Assembly (NCBI GenBank): GCA_017304945.1
Contig: JAFKLG010000068.1
Location: forward strand, 33,330 to 97,329
Source of the DNA: Rhodospirillales bacterium
GTDB lineage: Bacteria; Pseudomonadota; Alphaproteobacteria; Acetobacterales; Acetobacteraceae
Length of the DNA stretch: 64,000 bases
Direction: 5' to 3'
The notes beneath the pieces are model-generated. The model was not told where the DNA came from and did not search any database. It saw only the letters and a list, made by a program, of their open reading frames with translations. Of this stretch, positions 1-8,360 are shown one piece after another; position 1 is the first letter of the stretch, and every line of letters starts with the position of its first letter. Made by a program: the position numbers and the translations under genes.

Positions 1-1261
1 CCGCACGCGCGGCCTCGGGCTGGATCGGGCAGGGCGGACCCTTGATGCGCGAGGCGGAGGCGTCGCCGTTGAGGCCGACCACCAGCCGGTCGCAGCGTTC
101 CCGCGCTTCCTCCAGCATGTGCACGTGGCCGGGGTGCAGCAGGTCGAAGCAGCCATTGGTGAAGCCGACGCGCCAGCCCTTGTGGCGCCAGCGCTCCACC
201 TGCTCCACCGCCTCGTCGCGGCCGACGATCTTGCGCAGGGCGCTGCGCTGCGGGGACAGCGCGGCCAGCAGGTCGTCCTGCCGCGCGACCGCGGTGCCGA
301 CCTTGCCGACGACGATGCCCGCGGCGAGGTTCGCCAGCCGCACCGCCGTGGGCAGCTCGATCTGCGCCGCGAGCGCGGCGGCGAGGGTTGCGAGTGCGGT
401 GTCGCCGCAGCCGGACGTGTCGTAGACGTCGGCGGCCTCGGCCGGGAAATGCTGGGTTCCCCCGGCTTCCACCAGCGTCATGCCGTCATTGCCGCGGGTC
501 ACCACCACGGCGCCGAAGCCGTGGCGTCGGCGCAGCTCCTCGCCGGCGGCGACGATCGCCGCCTCACTGTCCACCGGCATGCCGGTGGCGGCCGCGAGTT
601 CCTGCCGGTTGGGCATGACGATATCGGCCCCCGCGTAGCGGGCGAAATCGCTGCCACGGGGATCCACCACCAGCTTGCGGCCGGTGCGCTTGGCGGCTTC
701 CACGAAGCGCGACGCGAGATCGGCGCCCAGCACGCCCTTGCCATAGTCGGACAGCACGGTGACCGAGGTCGCGGCCATCGCGTCCCCGGCGATGCGGGCC
801 AGCCGGTCGGCGAGTTTCGGATGGATCGGGTCGGTGTCTTCCCGGTCGGTGCGCAGCAATTGCTGGCCGGCGGCGATCAGCCGCGTCTTCACCGTGGTGG
901 TGCGGCCGCCCTGCACCAGTAGCCAGGGCTCCACGTTCGGCTGGCCGCCGATCAGGCCGGTGAGGTCGGAGCCTTCCTGGTCGTCGCCCACCACTGCGAT
1001 GAAGGCGGTGGCGGCCCCCAGCGCGGTGAGGTTGCGCACCACGTTGCCGGCGCCGCCCGGCAGCGCGACTTCCCGCTCGATCGTCAGGATGGGCACCGGC
1101 GCTTCCTGGCTGATCCGCGAAACCGATCCGTACGTATAGCGATCGAGCATGACGTCGCCGACCACCAGAACGCTGGCGTGGGACAGCCGACGCACGGCCT
1201 CGGCCAGATCCGGATGCGGCTGGTCGGGCTGCTGCGACGGTCCGAGCGAAATCTGGTTCAT
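1..1261 (-). CDS. hldE: Bifunctional heptose-7-phosphate kinase / heptose-1-phosphate adenylyltransferase (3' truncated by window edge)
   Basis: Makes ADP-heptose for the lipopolysaccharide inner core: a PfkB-type kinase phosphorylates D-glycero-beta-D-manno-heptose 7-phosphate and a cytidylyltransferase-type domain adenylylates the 1-phosphate. The kinase half shows GGAGN near residue 70 and the DTSGCGD anion-hole/catalytic motif near residue 284; the second half begins near residue 370 with FTNGCFDLLHPGH, the nucleotidyltransferase HxGH motif. The start is the ATG at 1261 (MNQISLGPSQ). About 420 codons are visible and the last roughly 60 residues lie beyond the left edge, so a full-length fused enzyme is expected. 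The next gene upstream is 43 bp away on the same strand. Confidence 0.93.
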   Translation of the reverse strand, partial: MNQISLGPSQQPDQPHPDLAEAVRRLSHASVLVVGDVMLDRYTYGSVSRISQEAPVPILTIEREVALPGGAGNVVRNLTALGAATAFIAVVGDDQEGSDLTGLIGGQPNVEPWLLVQGGRTTTVKTRLIAAGQQLLRTDREDTDPIHPKLADRLARIAGDAMAATSVTVLSDYGKGVLGADLASRFVEAAKRTGRKLVVDPRGSDFARYAGADIVMPNRQELAAATGMPVDSEAAIVAAGEELRRRHGFGAVVVTRGNDGMTLVEAGGTQHFPAEAADVYDTSGCGDTALATLAAALAAQIELPTAVRLANLAAGIVVGKVGTAVARQDDLLAALSPQRSALRKIVGRDEAVEQVERWRHKGWRVGFTNGCFDLLHPGHVHMLEEARERCDRLVVGLNGDASASRIKGPPCPIQPEAARA

Positions 1262-1304
1262 TGCCCCTGCCGTAACGTGCCGGCAATAGACTTGCAAGCA
1301 TGGA

Positions 1305-2021
1305 TCATGTGCTGAGAAAGCCGAGCTGGTCGGTTTCGAGGACGAGGCAGGTCAGGACGCCGCCCATGACGGCGCCGGTATCGATACCGATGCGATTGGG
1401 GCGTACCGTCGGCTCCTGTCGCGGTGTATGGCCGTGTACAACCACCATCCCGTGATCCTGTTTCGAGGAGAGGAACGGCTCCCGGATCCACAGCATGTCG
1501 TGCCGGGTTTGCTGCTCCAGCGGCACGCCCGGGCGAATGCCCGCATGCACGAACAGATAGGGGCCGATCTGCACATGGGTCGCGAGGTCGCGCACGAACA
1601 GCAGATGCGCGCGGGGGATGCGGCTGGCCCAGTCCCGCTGCGGCAGGGAGCGCTGGATGCCCCAGCTCATCAGCGAGTCCGCTCCGCCGTTGGAGAGCCA
1701 GACCTCCGCGGCCTCCGCCTCTCCCGAGGCGAGCGCGCTCAGCATCAGGTGTTCGTGGTTGCCCATCAGGTTGACCACGCGGCTGGCCGGCACCGGCGGG
1801 CCGGCGATCAGCCACTCGATCACCTGCGCGCTTTCCGGCCCGCGATCGACGTAGTCGCCCAGATGGATCAGCGTCGCCTCGGCGACCGGCCGCGCGGCCA
1901 GGTCCTCGGCGATCAGTTCGTGCAGCGCGACCAGCCGCTCGAGGCAGCCATGCACGTCGCCGACCGCGTAGACACGCTGGCCAGGCGGCAGGGTCGCGGG
2001 GGCGGAAACGAGATCGACCAT
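1305..2021 (-). CDS. Calcineurin-type metallophosphoesterase (PPP-like serine/threonine phosphatase family)
   Basis: A 238-residue cytosolic metal-dependent phosphatase. It carries the three PPP signature blocks in order: GDVHG at residues 21-25, GDYVDRG at 55-61 and GNHEH at 87-91, followed by a VVHGHTP block near the C-terminus that supplies the last metal ligands. The family includes diadenosine tetraphosphatases and bacterial protein phosphatases; the substrate cannot be told from the sequence. The ATG at 2021 was chosen because the conserved fold starts just after it; a GTG at 2054 is an in-frame alternative, and neither has a clear Shine-Dalgarno. It sits 43 bp upstream of hldE in the same direction and may be co-transcribed. 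Confidence 0.85.
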   Translation of the reverse strand: MVDLVSAPATLPPGQRVYAVGDVHGCLERLVALHELIAEDLAARPVAEATLIHLGDYVDRGPESAQVIEWLIAGPPVPASRVVNLMGNHEHLMLSALASGEAEAAEVWLSNGGADSLMSWGIQRSLPQRDWASRIPRAHLLFVRDLATHVQIGPYLFVHAGIRPGVPLEQQTRHDMLWIREPFLSSKQDHGMVVVHGHTPRQEPTVRPNRIGIDTGAVMGGVLTCLVLETDQLGFLST

Positions 2022-2097
2022 TCGGGGCCAAAGGTAAGCCAGCAGGGGGAGCACTCCAAGGGTTTGTGCAACCGCCGGCAGCGGGACGGTGGCCGCC

Positions 2098-3153
2098 TCA
2101 GCCCCAGCGCTCGAGCCTGGCGTGGCGGGCGCGGACGGTGACCCAGGCCGTCCAGGCGAGCTGCGGCGGCAGCACCAGCAGTGGGACCAGCGGCTTCCAG
2201 GCCGAGGGCGCGGCGATGAACAGCAGGCAGCACAAGCCGCCATAGATCGCGAAGCCCCAATGGATCAGCGTGACCGCGACGGCCGGCACGCCGGAGCGCT
2301 GGGCGACCTGGTAGAGATGGCCGCGATGCGCCGCGGTGATCTGGTGGCCGGCGAGGGCGCGCCGCGCCAGGGTGAACGCCACGTCGTACAGCACGCCCGA
2401 CAGCAGCATGGGCATGAGCAGCAGGGAGAGCTCGATCCCGTCGAAGCGGCTGGCGACCACGGCGAGCACGGCCAGCATGAAGCCGCAGAACTGGCTGCCG
2501 ACATCGCCCATGAAGATGCGGGCGCGGGGAAAGTTGAACGGCAGGAAGCCGACGATCCCGGCGGCGAGCATCAGGGCGGCGAAGTAGCCGAACCAGCCGC
2601 CATGGGTGGCGGCGATCCCGGCCAGGAAGCCGCAGGCGATCAGCGCGACGCCGGCGGCGAGCCCGTTCAGCCCGTCGATGAAGTTCATCGCGTTGGTGGT
2701 GAACAGCAGCCAGGCGAGGGTGGCGAGCGGGCCCAGCCAGCCCAGCATCAGCGGGCCGACATAGGGGATGCGGTAATCGGTGACGTAGAAGCCGCTGCCG
2801 ACCACCACCAGGGCGGCGAGCACCTGGGCGCCCAGTTTCACCACGAAGGGCCAGTCGAACAGGTCGTCGAGGAAGGCGACCGCGGCGATCGCGACCGAGG
2901 CCGCGAGCATGCCCTGGAAGTACGGGTCGGGCAGGCGGGCATAGGCGGCGAAGGCGTAGGTCAGCCCGATTCCCACCAGGAAGGCGACCAGGATGCCGAC
3001 GCCGCCGCCCTTGGGGGTGGGGCGGTCATGCGCCTTGCGTGCCGCGGGCGTGTCCATCACCCGTACCGCGATCATCACGCGGACCACGGCGGCCGAGAGC
3101 AGCGCCAGGCCGGCAGCGAAGGCGAGATGGCGAAGGAGGGCGGCGATGGTCAT
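2098..3153 (-). CDS. Polyprenyl-phosphate sugar-1-phosphate transferase, WecA/MraY family
   Basis: A 351-residue polytopic membrane protein (about ten or eleven hydrophobic segments) that should transfer a sugar 1-phosphate, typically GlcNAc-1-phosphate, from a UDP-sugar to undecaprenyl phosphate, starting a surface polysaccharide or O-antigen unit. Family motifs are complete: PKGGG at 48-52, the Mg-binding DDLFD at 96-100, NAMNFIDGLNG at 154-164, GDVGS near 216, and a HRGHLYQ block in the last cytoplasmic loop. The HRGHLYQ form and lack of the MraY-specific signatures favour WecA-type over peptidoglycan MraY. It lies 77 bp upstream of the phosphatase gene and points the same way toward hldE, fitting an envelope-polysaccharide cluster. 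Confidence 0.88.
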   Translation of the reverse strand: MTIAALLRHLAFAAGLALLSAAVVRVMIAVRVMDTPAARKAHDRPTPKGGGVGILVAFLVGIGLTYAFAAYARLPDPYFQGMLAASVAIAAVAFLDDLFDWPFVVKLGAQVLAALVVVGSGFYVTDYRIPYVGPLMLGWLGPLATLAWLLFTTNAMNFIDGLNGLAAGVALIACGFLAGIAATHGGWFGYFAALMLAAGIVGFLPFNFPRARIFMGDVGSQFCGFMLAVLAVVASRFDGIELSLLLMPMLLSGVLYDVAFTLARRALAGHQITAAHRGHLYQVAQRSGVPAVAVTLIHWGFAIYGGLCCLLFIAAPSAWKPLVPLLVLPPQLAWTAWVTVRARHARLERWG

Positions 3154-3318
3154 ACGGCATCCTGGTCACGGGGCGGCGCAATCTGCCGCGTCCGTCACGC
3201 GCTGACCATGTCCGGATTGGGCCCGTTGCCGCGTCCGTTTGCAGGCGGTGAGGGAGGGCGTGGTGGCGGCCGGAGACGGGCCCGACCCGCGGGCGCATGA
3301 GGCGCCAAAACGCCGAAT

Positions 3319-3345
3319 GGGACGACCGGCGGTGCCGGTCGTCCC
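3319..3345 (-). terminator. Probable intrinsic terminator of ompW
   Basis: A perfect 12-bp stem (GGGACGACCGGC, 3319-3330, with its complement at 3334-3345) closes a 3-nt loop. On the minus strand it lies 65 bp past the ompW stop and is followed by a short run of T within GCGTTTTGG, so it could end ompW transcription. The T tract is short and a few bases away from the stem, which lowers the certainty. Confidence 0.55.
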
Positions 3346-3409
3346 ATCATCGGCTCATGATCGCGTGGCGGCGTTGGCGGCGGGGGGATGCGCCTGGCCG
3401 CCGCGCCGA

Positions 3410-4084
3410 TCAGAACCGGTAGCCGATGCCGGCGCCGATCACCATCGGGTTCAGCGAGGTCTTCGCCTTGATCGCGCCGCCGTTGATGCTGGCCTCGGTG
3501 TTGACGAAGATCTGCTTGAAGTCGACGTTCGCGAACCAGCGGCCGGCGAAGTTGTAGTCGAAGCCCACCTGCACGGCGGCGCCGACGTTGTTGCTGAGAC
3601 CGAGGCTGGTCACCGCGCTGGTGCCGGCGCCCGGTGCGCTCGAGTTGTAGAAGAACGTCACGTTCAGGCCGGCGCCCACATAGGGGCTGAACCGCTGATG
3701 CGGCATGAAGTGGTATTGCAGCAGCAGGGTGGGCGGCAGCACCCAGGTATTGCCCACATAGTAGCTGCCCGAGGACAGGGCGGAGCCCTTCGCATAGATG
3801 TTGTGCTGCGTGGTCGCGGCGATCAGCTCGAGCGCGACGTTGTCGGTGAGGAAGTAGGAGAAGTCGAGTTCCGGCGCGGCGGTGTTGGAGGTTTCGACAT
3901 GGCCGCCGATCACCGAGATGCTGCTGCTGGAGTTCAGCGGGATCACGCCGATCGCCCGCGCGCGCATCATGAAGGCGCCCGCTTCCTTGCCGACGGGCTT
4001 CTCGTCCCACACGCTCTGGGCGGAGGCCGCCCCACTGAATGCCATGGCGCCCACGAGGGCGGTGGCGAGCAGAAAATGTCTCAT
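3410..4084 (-). CDS. ompW: OmpW family outer-membrane beta-barrel protein
   Basis: A 224-residue exported protein forming the small eight-stranded OmpW barrel, thought to let hydrophobic or small molecules cross the outer membrane. A signal peptide (MRHFLLATALVGAMAFSGAASA, residues 1-22 with cleavage after ASA) leads into a mature part with alternating hydrophobic strands, the family block around VIPLNSSSSI, and the C-terminal aromatic residue (GYRF) used by the BAM complex. Start at the ATG 4084 is supported by GAGGAGA seven bases upstream. The FNR-type box centred about 95 bp upstream fits the known oxygen control of ompW in enteric bacteria. A strong hairpin follows the gene. Confidence 0.88.
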   Translation of the reverse strand: MRHFLLATALVGAMAFSGAASAQSVWDEKPVGKEAGAFMMRARAIGVIPLNSSSSISVIGGHVETSNTAAPELDFSYFLTDNVALELIAATTQHNIYAKGSALSSGSYYVGNTWVLPPTLLLQYHFMPHQRFSPYVGAGLNVTFFYNSSAPGAGTSAVTSLGLSNNVGAAVQVGFDYNFAGRWFANVDFKQIFVNTEASINGGAIKAKTSLNPMVIGAGIGYRF

Positions 4085-4171
4085 GATCTCTCCTCGGCGG
4101 GCGCGGTCCTCACAACCAGGACGCGAGTTTTTGTGCCGAGAGAGAAAAACCATCCGGTGACCGGAATGGCC

Positions 4172-4185
4172 TTGACCTAGGTCAA
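4172..4185. promoter_or_regulatory. FNR/FixK-type operator upstream of ompW
   Basis: The perfect palindrome TTGACCTAGGTCAA fits the FNR/FixK/Dnr consensus TTGAY-N4-RTCAA with both half-sites exact. Its centre is about 94 bp upstream of the ompW start codon, in the only non-coding gap between ompW and the lipoprotein gene. Anaerobic control of ompW by FNR is established in Escherichia coli; control here is inferred. Confidence 0.7.
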
Positions 4186-4314
4186 CGATGTCCCGCTGCC
4201 GCACTCATCGGGCGAACTGTGGCCTGTCGGCCACAGTGGCGTCCGCCACCCGGGAGAGCGGGTGTGAAGCAGCCGTCGCCAGCGGAGGGCGCTGCAGCCG
4301 TCGCCAGCCGAGGG

Positions 4315-4668
4315 TCAGCCGCAGCCATTGCCGCGGAAGGAGAAGGACCGCACCGTTCCCTCCACCACGGCAAAGGTGGTTTCGCAGAAGGTGGTGATCA
4401 CCTGCGGCGGCAGCCCGCCATACGGGCCCCAGAAGGGCGGCCCGAACGGGTATCCCGGGCTGCCGGGCACGATCTCCGTCTGGCCCTCGTCGTAGGCGAG
4501 GTATTTCACCCCTTCCGTCTCGTAGACCCGGTTCGGCACGCCGAGTTGCTGCACCAGCACGCCCTCGCGCTGGCCGATGAACGGCGCAAGCCGCGCCTGG
4601 CGCGCCGCCAGCCCGTTGGTGCAGGCGGCGAGGACCAGGACGAGCAGGATCGGAACGGCGCGGCGCAT
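4315..4668 (-). CDS. Small putative lipoprotein
   Basis: A 117-residue predicted lipoprotein of unknown role. The N-terminus MRRAVPILLVLVLAAC is a type II signal sequence with lipobox L13-A-A-C16. The following segment (residues 20-60) with a GQREGVLVQQLGVP stretch and a YLAYDEG motif resembles the short OmlA/SmpA-like lipoproteins whose helix-strand unit packs on outer-membrane machinery, but this is only a resemblance. The C-terminal part is rich in Gly/Pro (PGYPFGPPFWGPYG) and has two Cys. ATG at 4668 is preceded by AGGGAG eight bases upstream. It is in the same direction as epmA, 68 bp downstream of the epmA stop. Confidence 0.7.
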   Translation of the reverse strand: MRRAVPILLVLVLAACTNGLAARQARLAPFIGQREGVLVQQLGVPNRVYETEGVKYLAYDEGQTEIVPGSPGYPFGPPFWGPYGGLPPQVITTFCETTFAVVEGTVRSFSFRGNGCG

Positions 4669-4736
4669 GGCATGCTCCCTGTGGATGGCGACGACTGTCG
4701 GGCCGGTGCGGGTGGCGCCGCAAGCGGGTCCGTGGC

Positions 4737-5792
4737 TCAGGCCAGGTCGGATGGCGGCAGCCACAGCACCTGGCCGATCCGGTCGGCGCCGGCCGCGATC
4801 ATCGCGAGCCGGTCGAAGCCCAGCGCGATGCCCGCACAGGCGGGCATGCCATGCGCGAGGGCGGCGAGGAAGTCCTCATCCAGCGGCCAGTCCATCACGG
4901 GGTCGCCGCCGTAAATCGCGGCGCGGCGGCGGCGATCCTCGGCGAAGCGGGCGCGCTGCTCCTCGGCGTCGGTCAGTTCGACGAAGGCGTTGGCGAGTTC
5001 TATGCCGCAGACGAACAGCTCGAAGCGTTCGGCGACCCTGGGGTCGGCCGGGTCCCGCCGCGCGAGGGCCGCCTGCGCCGCCGGCCAGTGGGTGAGAAAG
5101 GTGGGGTGGTCGCGGCCGATCCGGGGCTCGACGCGTTCGAGCAGGAGACGGAAGAACAGGTCCTCCCAGTCCTCGCCGTCGCGCAGGCGGGTGCCGGCCG
5201 AGGCGGCGAGTGCGGCGGCATCGCCGGCGGTTCCCAGCAGATCGGCGCCGGCGTGGCGGTGGAAGGCCTCGGCGACGGTGAGGCATTCGATGCGGGAGAG
5301 GTCGGTGGTGACGCCGCGGCAGGTCACCACCGGCGGCAGAACGGCGCGGAGCAGGGCGGTCGTCTCGGCGATCAGCGCGTCCATTCCCGCACCCGGCGCA
5401 TACCATTCGAGCATGGTGAACTCGGGCGCATGGGTCGCGCTGGCCTCCCCGTTCCGCCACACCCGGGCGAGTTGGAAGATCGGCCCGGCGCCCCCGGCCA
5501 GCAGGCGCTTCATCGCGAATTCCGGGCTGGTGTGGAGCCAGAGCGGCTCCTCGCGCCCGTCGGGGTGGCGCCGCCGGGTGGCGAAGGGATGCAGGTGCAC
5601 CTCCTCCCCCGGGGCGGGCACGGCATAGGGCGTCTCCACCTCCAGGTAGCCGCGACCGGCGAAGAAGGCGCGCGTCGCCGCGGTCAGCCGCGCGCGGCGG
5701 CGCAGGAAGGGCAGGCGCGCGGCGAGCCGGTCGGGGTGCCAGGCGGGTTTCGCGGGAGGGGGCGCGGGGCGGGGGGCGGCCGGCTTGGTCAT
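4737..5792 (-). CDS. epmA: EF-P--(R)-beta-lysine ligase EpmA (GenX/PoxA)
   Basis: A 351-residue class II lysyl-tRNA-synthetase-like enzyme that attaches (R)-beta-lysine to the conserved lysine of elongation factor P. The sequence starts after a Pro/Ala-rich leader and shows class II motif 1 (GYLEVETP), motif 2 (FQLARVWRNGEASATHAPEF in two overlapping pieces) and motif 3 near the C-terminus (GIALGFDRL). It lacks the N-terminal OB-fold anticodon-binding domain of true LysRS, which together with its length identifies it as EpmA. ATG at 5792 (MTKPAAPRPA) is chosen. Its partner genes epmB and efp lie within 5 kb, on the opposite strand, strongly supporting the function. Confidence 0.93.
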   Translation of the reverse strand: MTKPAAPRPAPPPAKPAWHPDRLAARLPFLRRRARLTAATRAFFAGRGYLEVETPYAVPAPGEEVHLHPFATRRRHPDGREEPLWLHTSPEFAMKRLLAGGAGPIFQLARVWRNGEASATHAPEFTMLEWYAPGAGMDALIAETTALLRAVLPPVVTCRGVTTDLSRIECLTVAEAFHRHAGADLLGTAGDAAALAASAGTRLRDGEDWEDLFFRLLLERVEPRIGRDHPTFLTHWPAAQAALARRDPADPRVAERFELFVCGIELANAFVELTDAEEQRARFAEDRRRRAAIYGGDPVMDWPLDEDFLAALAHGMPACAGIALGFDRLAMIAAGADRIGQVLWLPPSDLA

Positions 5793-5937
5793 GCGGCGGA
5801 GCCTAGCGCCGGATCGGCGCGGCGTCCCGTGTTGGGAAGCGCGTTCCAAGCGCTGGTCCGAACGGGGCCGGCGCGTTGACAGGGGGCAGCCGAACGGCAA
5901 GCCTCCGGCCGCATAAGAATGTCTTTCGGGGGAAACG

Positions 5938-7179
5938 ATGCCTGCCTTCACGCGCCGCACTCTTCTCGGCACCGCTGCCGCGTCCGCCGCCGCCACCGCG
6001 GTGCCGCTTCGCCGCGGCCGCGCGCAGTCCGCCCCGATCCGCATCGGGATCCTCACCGACATGAGCGGTCCCTATGCCGAGGCGACCGGTCCCGGCGACG
6101 TGCTGGCGGCGCAGTTCGCGATCGAGGATTTCACCAAGCAGCATCCCGAGATCAAGGTCGAGCTGCTGCAGGCCGACATGCTGCTGAAGCCCGACGTGGG
6201 CGCGACGATCGCGCGGGGCTGGTACGACACGCAGGACGTGGACGCGATCTTCGACATCCCGCATTCGGGCGTCGCGATCGCGGTCGGCCAGGTGGCGAAG
6301 GAGAAGGACAAGGCGGTGATCTTCACCGGCGCCGGCATTCCCGACCTGACCGGCAAGTACTGCTCCCCCAACCAGATCCAGTGGACCTACGATCTGTGGT
6401 CCAACTCCAATGCGGTGACCCGCGGCCTGGTGCAGGGCGGGCGGGACACGTGGTATTTCGTGAAGTTCGACTACATCTCCGGCCACACGATGGCGAAGGA
6501 CACCGCCACGATCGTCGAGCAGATGGGCGGCAAGGTGCTGGGCATGAGCGCCTATCCGTTCCCCGGCACCACCGACTTCTCGTCCTATCTGCTGGCGGCG
6601 CAGGCCAGCAAGGCGAAGGTGCTGTGCCTCGCGAATGCCGGCGACGACACGTCGAACTGCATCAAGCAGGCGCGCGAGTTCGGCCTGCCGCAGGGCGGCA
6701 TGACGATCTGCGCGCTGGTCTACCAGGACTACATCGTGCAGTCGGTCGGGCTCGACCAGGCGCAGGGCATCGTCGGCTGCATGCCGTTCGTCTGGACCAA
6801 GGACGAGGGGACGCGGGCGTTTGCGGCGCGGTTCATGCCGCGCTACCACAACGCCGCGCCGAACTATTATCACGCGGGGTGCTACTCGGCGGTCACCCAC
6901 TATCTGAAGGCGGTCGCCGCGCTGGGACCGGACAAGGCGAAGGCGAGCGGACGGGCGGCGATCGCGCAGATGAAGGCGATCCCGGTCGACGACCCGCTGT
7001 TCGGGAAGGGGCATGTGCGGGCGGACGGCAAGCACATCCACGACACCTATGTCTGGCAGACCAAGGCGCCTGCCGAATCGAAAGGCCCATGGGACTTCTT
7101 CAACCTCGTCGCCACCATTCCGGCGGAGAAGGCATTTCAGCCGATGGATCCGCAGACCTGCGCGCTGGCGAAGGCCTGA
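5938..7179 (+). CDS. ABC transporter substrate-binding protein, branched-chain amino acid/amide type (LivJ/UrtA-like)
   Basis: A 413-residue periplasmic binding protein (type I fold). A twin-arginine signal (FTRRTLLG, then an Ala-rich hydrophobic stretch ending near residue 30 in RAQS) leads to PIRIGILTDMSGPYAEATG, the usual first strand of this family, and a second lobe with VYQDYIVQSVG and a GCYSAVTHYLKAV helix. The family imports branched-chain amino acids, amides or urea. No permease or ATPase genes adjoin it, so it is an orphan subunit. It is divergent from epmA and its 3' end overlaps or touches epmB. ATG at 5938 follows GGGGGAAACG. A TTGACA hexamer at 5876 could be a -35 element, without a good -10. 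Confidence 0.88.
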   Translation: MPAFTRRTLLGTAAASAAATAVPLRRGRAQSAPIRIGILTDMSGPYAEATGPGDVLAAQFAIEDFTKQHPEIKVELLQADMLLKPDVGATIARGWYDTQDVDAIFDIPHSGVAIAVGQVAKEKDKAVIFTGAGIPDLTGKYCSPNQIQWTYDLWSNSNAVTRGLVQGGRDTWYFVKFDYISGHTMAKDTATIVEQMGGKVLGMSAYPFPGTTDFSSYLLAAQASKAKVLCLANAGDDTSNCIKQAREFGLPQGGMTICALVYQDYIVQSVGLDQAQGIVGCMPFVWTKDEGTRAFAARFMPRYHNAAPNYYHAGCYSAVTHYLKAVAALGPDKAKASGRAAIAQMKAIPVDDPLFGKGHVRADGKHIHDTYVWQTKAPAESKGPWDFFNLVATIPAEKAFQPMDPQTCALAKA

Positions 7180-8306
7180 CCCCGCACGACCCACCGCCTG
7201 ACGGCTCGGACGCGAGCGGCCCCGGCGACGTTACGTACGCGGCGGCGATCGGCCGGGGCGAGCGCACGCTGCGCACCGCCGCCGACCTCGCCGCCGCCGG
7301 CCTGATCCCGGCCGCGACCGAACCCGCGGTCGCGGCGGTGGAGCAGCGCTATGCGATCGCCGTCACCCCGACGATGCAGGCGCTGATCGCGCGGCCCGAC
7401 GATCCGATCGGGCGGCAGTTCATCCCTGATCCGGCGGAACTCGCCACCGCCCCGCACGAGCTGCTCGACCCGATCGGCGACGACGCGAAGTCGCCGCTGA
7501 AGGGCGTGGTGCACCGCTATGCCGATCGAGCGCTGCTGAAGCCGCTGCTGGTGTGCCCGGTGTATTGCCGGTTCTGCTTCCGGCGCGAGCATGTGGGCCC
7601 CGATGGCGGCCTGCTGAGCGAGGCGGAGCTGGCGGCGGCCTATGACTGGTTCGCGGCGCGTCCGGCAATCCGCGAGGTCATCCTGACTGGCGGCGACCCG
7701 TTGATGCTGTCGCCGCGCCGGCTGGGCGGGATCGTCGCCGCGCTGTCGGCGATTCCGCATGTGGAGACGATCCGTGTGCATACCCGGCTGCCGGTCGCCG
7801 ATCCGGCGCGGCTGACCGAGGCGCTGGCGGCGGCGCTCGAAACCGATCGGGCGATGTGGGTGGTGGTGCATGCGAACCATGCGCGCGAGTTCACCCCGGC
7901 CGCGCGTGCCGCGCTGCGCCGGCTGCAGGCGCGGGCAATCCCGGTGCTGGGCCAGTCGGTGCTGCTGCGCGGCGTGAACGACACTCCCGAGGCGCTGGAG
8001 GCGCTGTTCCGCGCCATGCTGGCCGCGCGGGTGAAGCCCTATTACCTGCACCAGCTCGACCCGGCGCCGGGCACCGCGCGGTTCCACGTGCCGATCGAGG
8101 AGGGGCGGGCGCTGCTGCGTGCGCTGCGTGGCCGGGTGACCGGGCTCGCCTGGCCGACCTATGTGCTCGATATTCCGGGCGGGTTCGGGAAGGTGCCGCT
8201 GGGTCCCGACTACCTGCTGGACGGGCCGGCGGTGGCTGATCCGGCGGGAGCGGTGCACGCTCTTCCGGCACCGGGTTCGGAGCCCGCGCCGACGGAGTGG
8301 TCTTAA
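7089..8306 (+). CDS. epmB: EF-P (S)-lysine 2,3-aminomutase EpmB, lysine 2,3-aminomutase-like radical SAM enzyme
   Basis: Radical SAM, PLP-dependent mutase turning (S)-alpha-lysine into (R)-beta-lysine, the donor used by EpmA. The iron-sulfur cluster cysteines are in CPVYCRFCFRREHVG (C156, C160, C163 from the start given); GGDP follows about 40 residues later and the family blocks IRVHTRLP, NHARE and SVLLRGVND are all present. The start is unclear: family homology begins near codon 7249 (RTLRTAADLAAAGL), yet between there and the upstream gene no ATG, GTG or TTG is in frame. Either translation starts at ATG 7089, overlapping the binding-protein gene by 91 bp (405 residues), or at CTG 7176 in a CTGA overlap (376 residues). 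Downstream are a carbonic anhydrase and efp. Confidence 0.88.
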   Translation: MGLLQPRRHHSGGEGISADGSADLRAGEGLTPHDPPPDGSDASGPGDVTYAAAIGRGERTLRTAADLAAAGLIPAATEPAVAAVEQRYAIAVTPTMQALIARPDDPIGRQFIPDPAELATAPHELLDPIGDDAKSPLKGVVHRYADRALLKPLLVCPVYCRFCFRREHVGPDGGLLSEAELAAAYDWFAARPAIREVILTGGDPLMLSPRRLGGIVAALSAIPHVETIRVHTRLPVADPARLTEALAAALETDRAMWVVVHANHAREFTPAARAALRRLQARAIPVLGQSVLLRGVNDTPEALEALFRAMLAARVKPYYLHQLDPAPGTARFHVPIEEGRALLRALRGRVTGLAWPTYVLDIPGGFGKVPLGPDYLLDGPAVADPAGAVHALPAPGSEPAPTEWS

Positions 8307-8360
8307 CGTATCTTCAACGATGTTCTGTCTCCGTAGGGCCCTGCCCTGGAGACACGCGCC

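Noticed and set aside
5876..5904. TTGACA as a -35 element of a sigma-70 promoter for the binding protein gene
   Set aside because: No acceptable -10 hexamer occurs 16-18 bp downstream, so it is noted only in passing.
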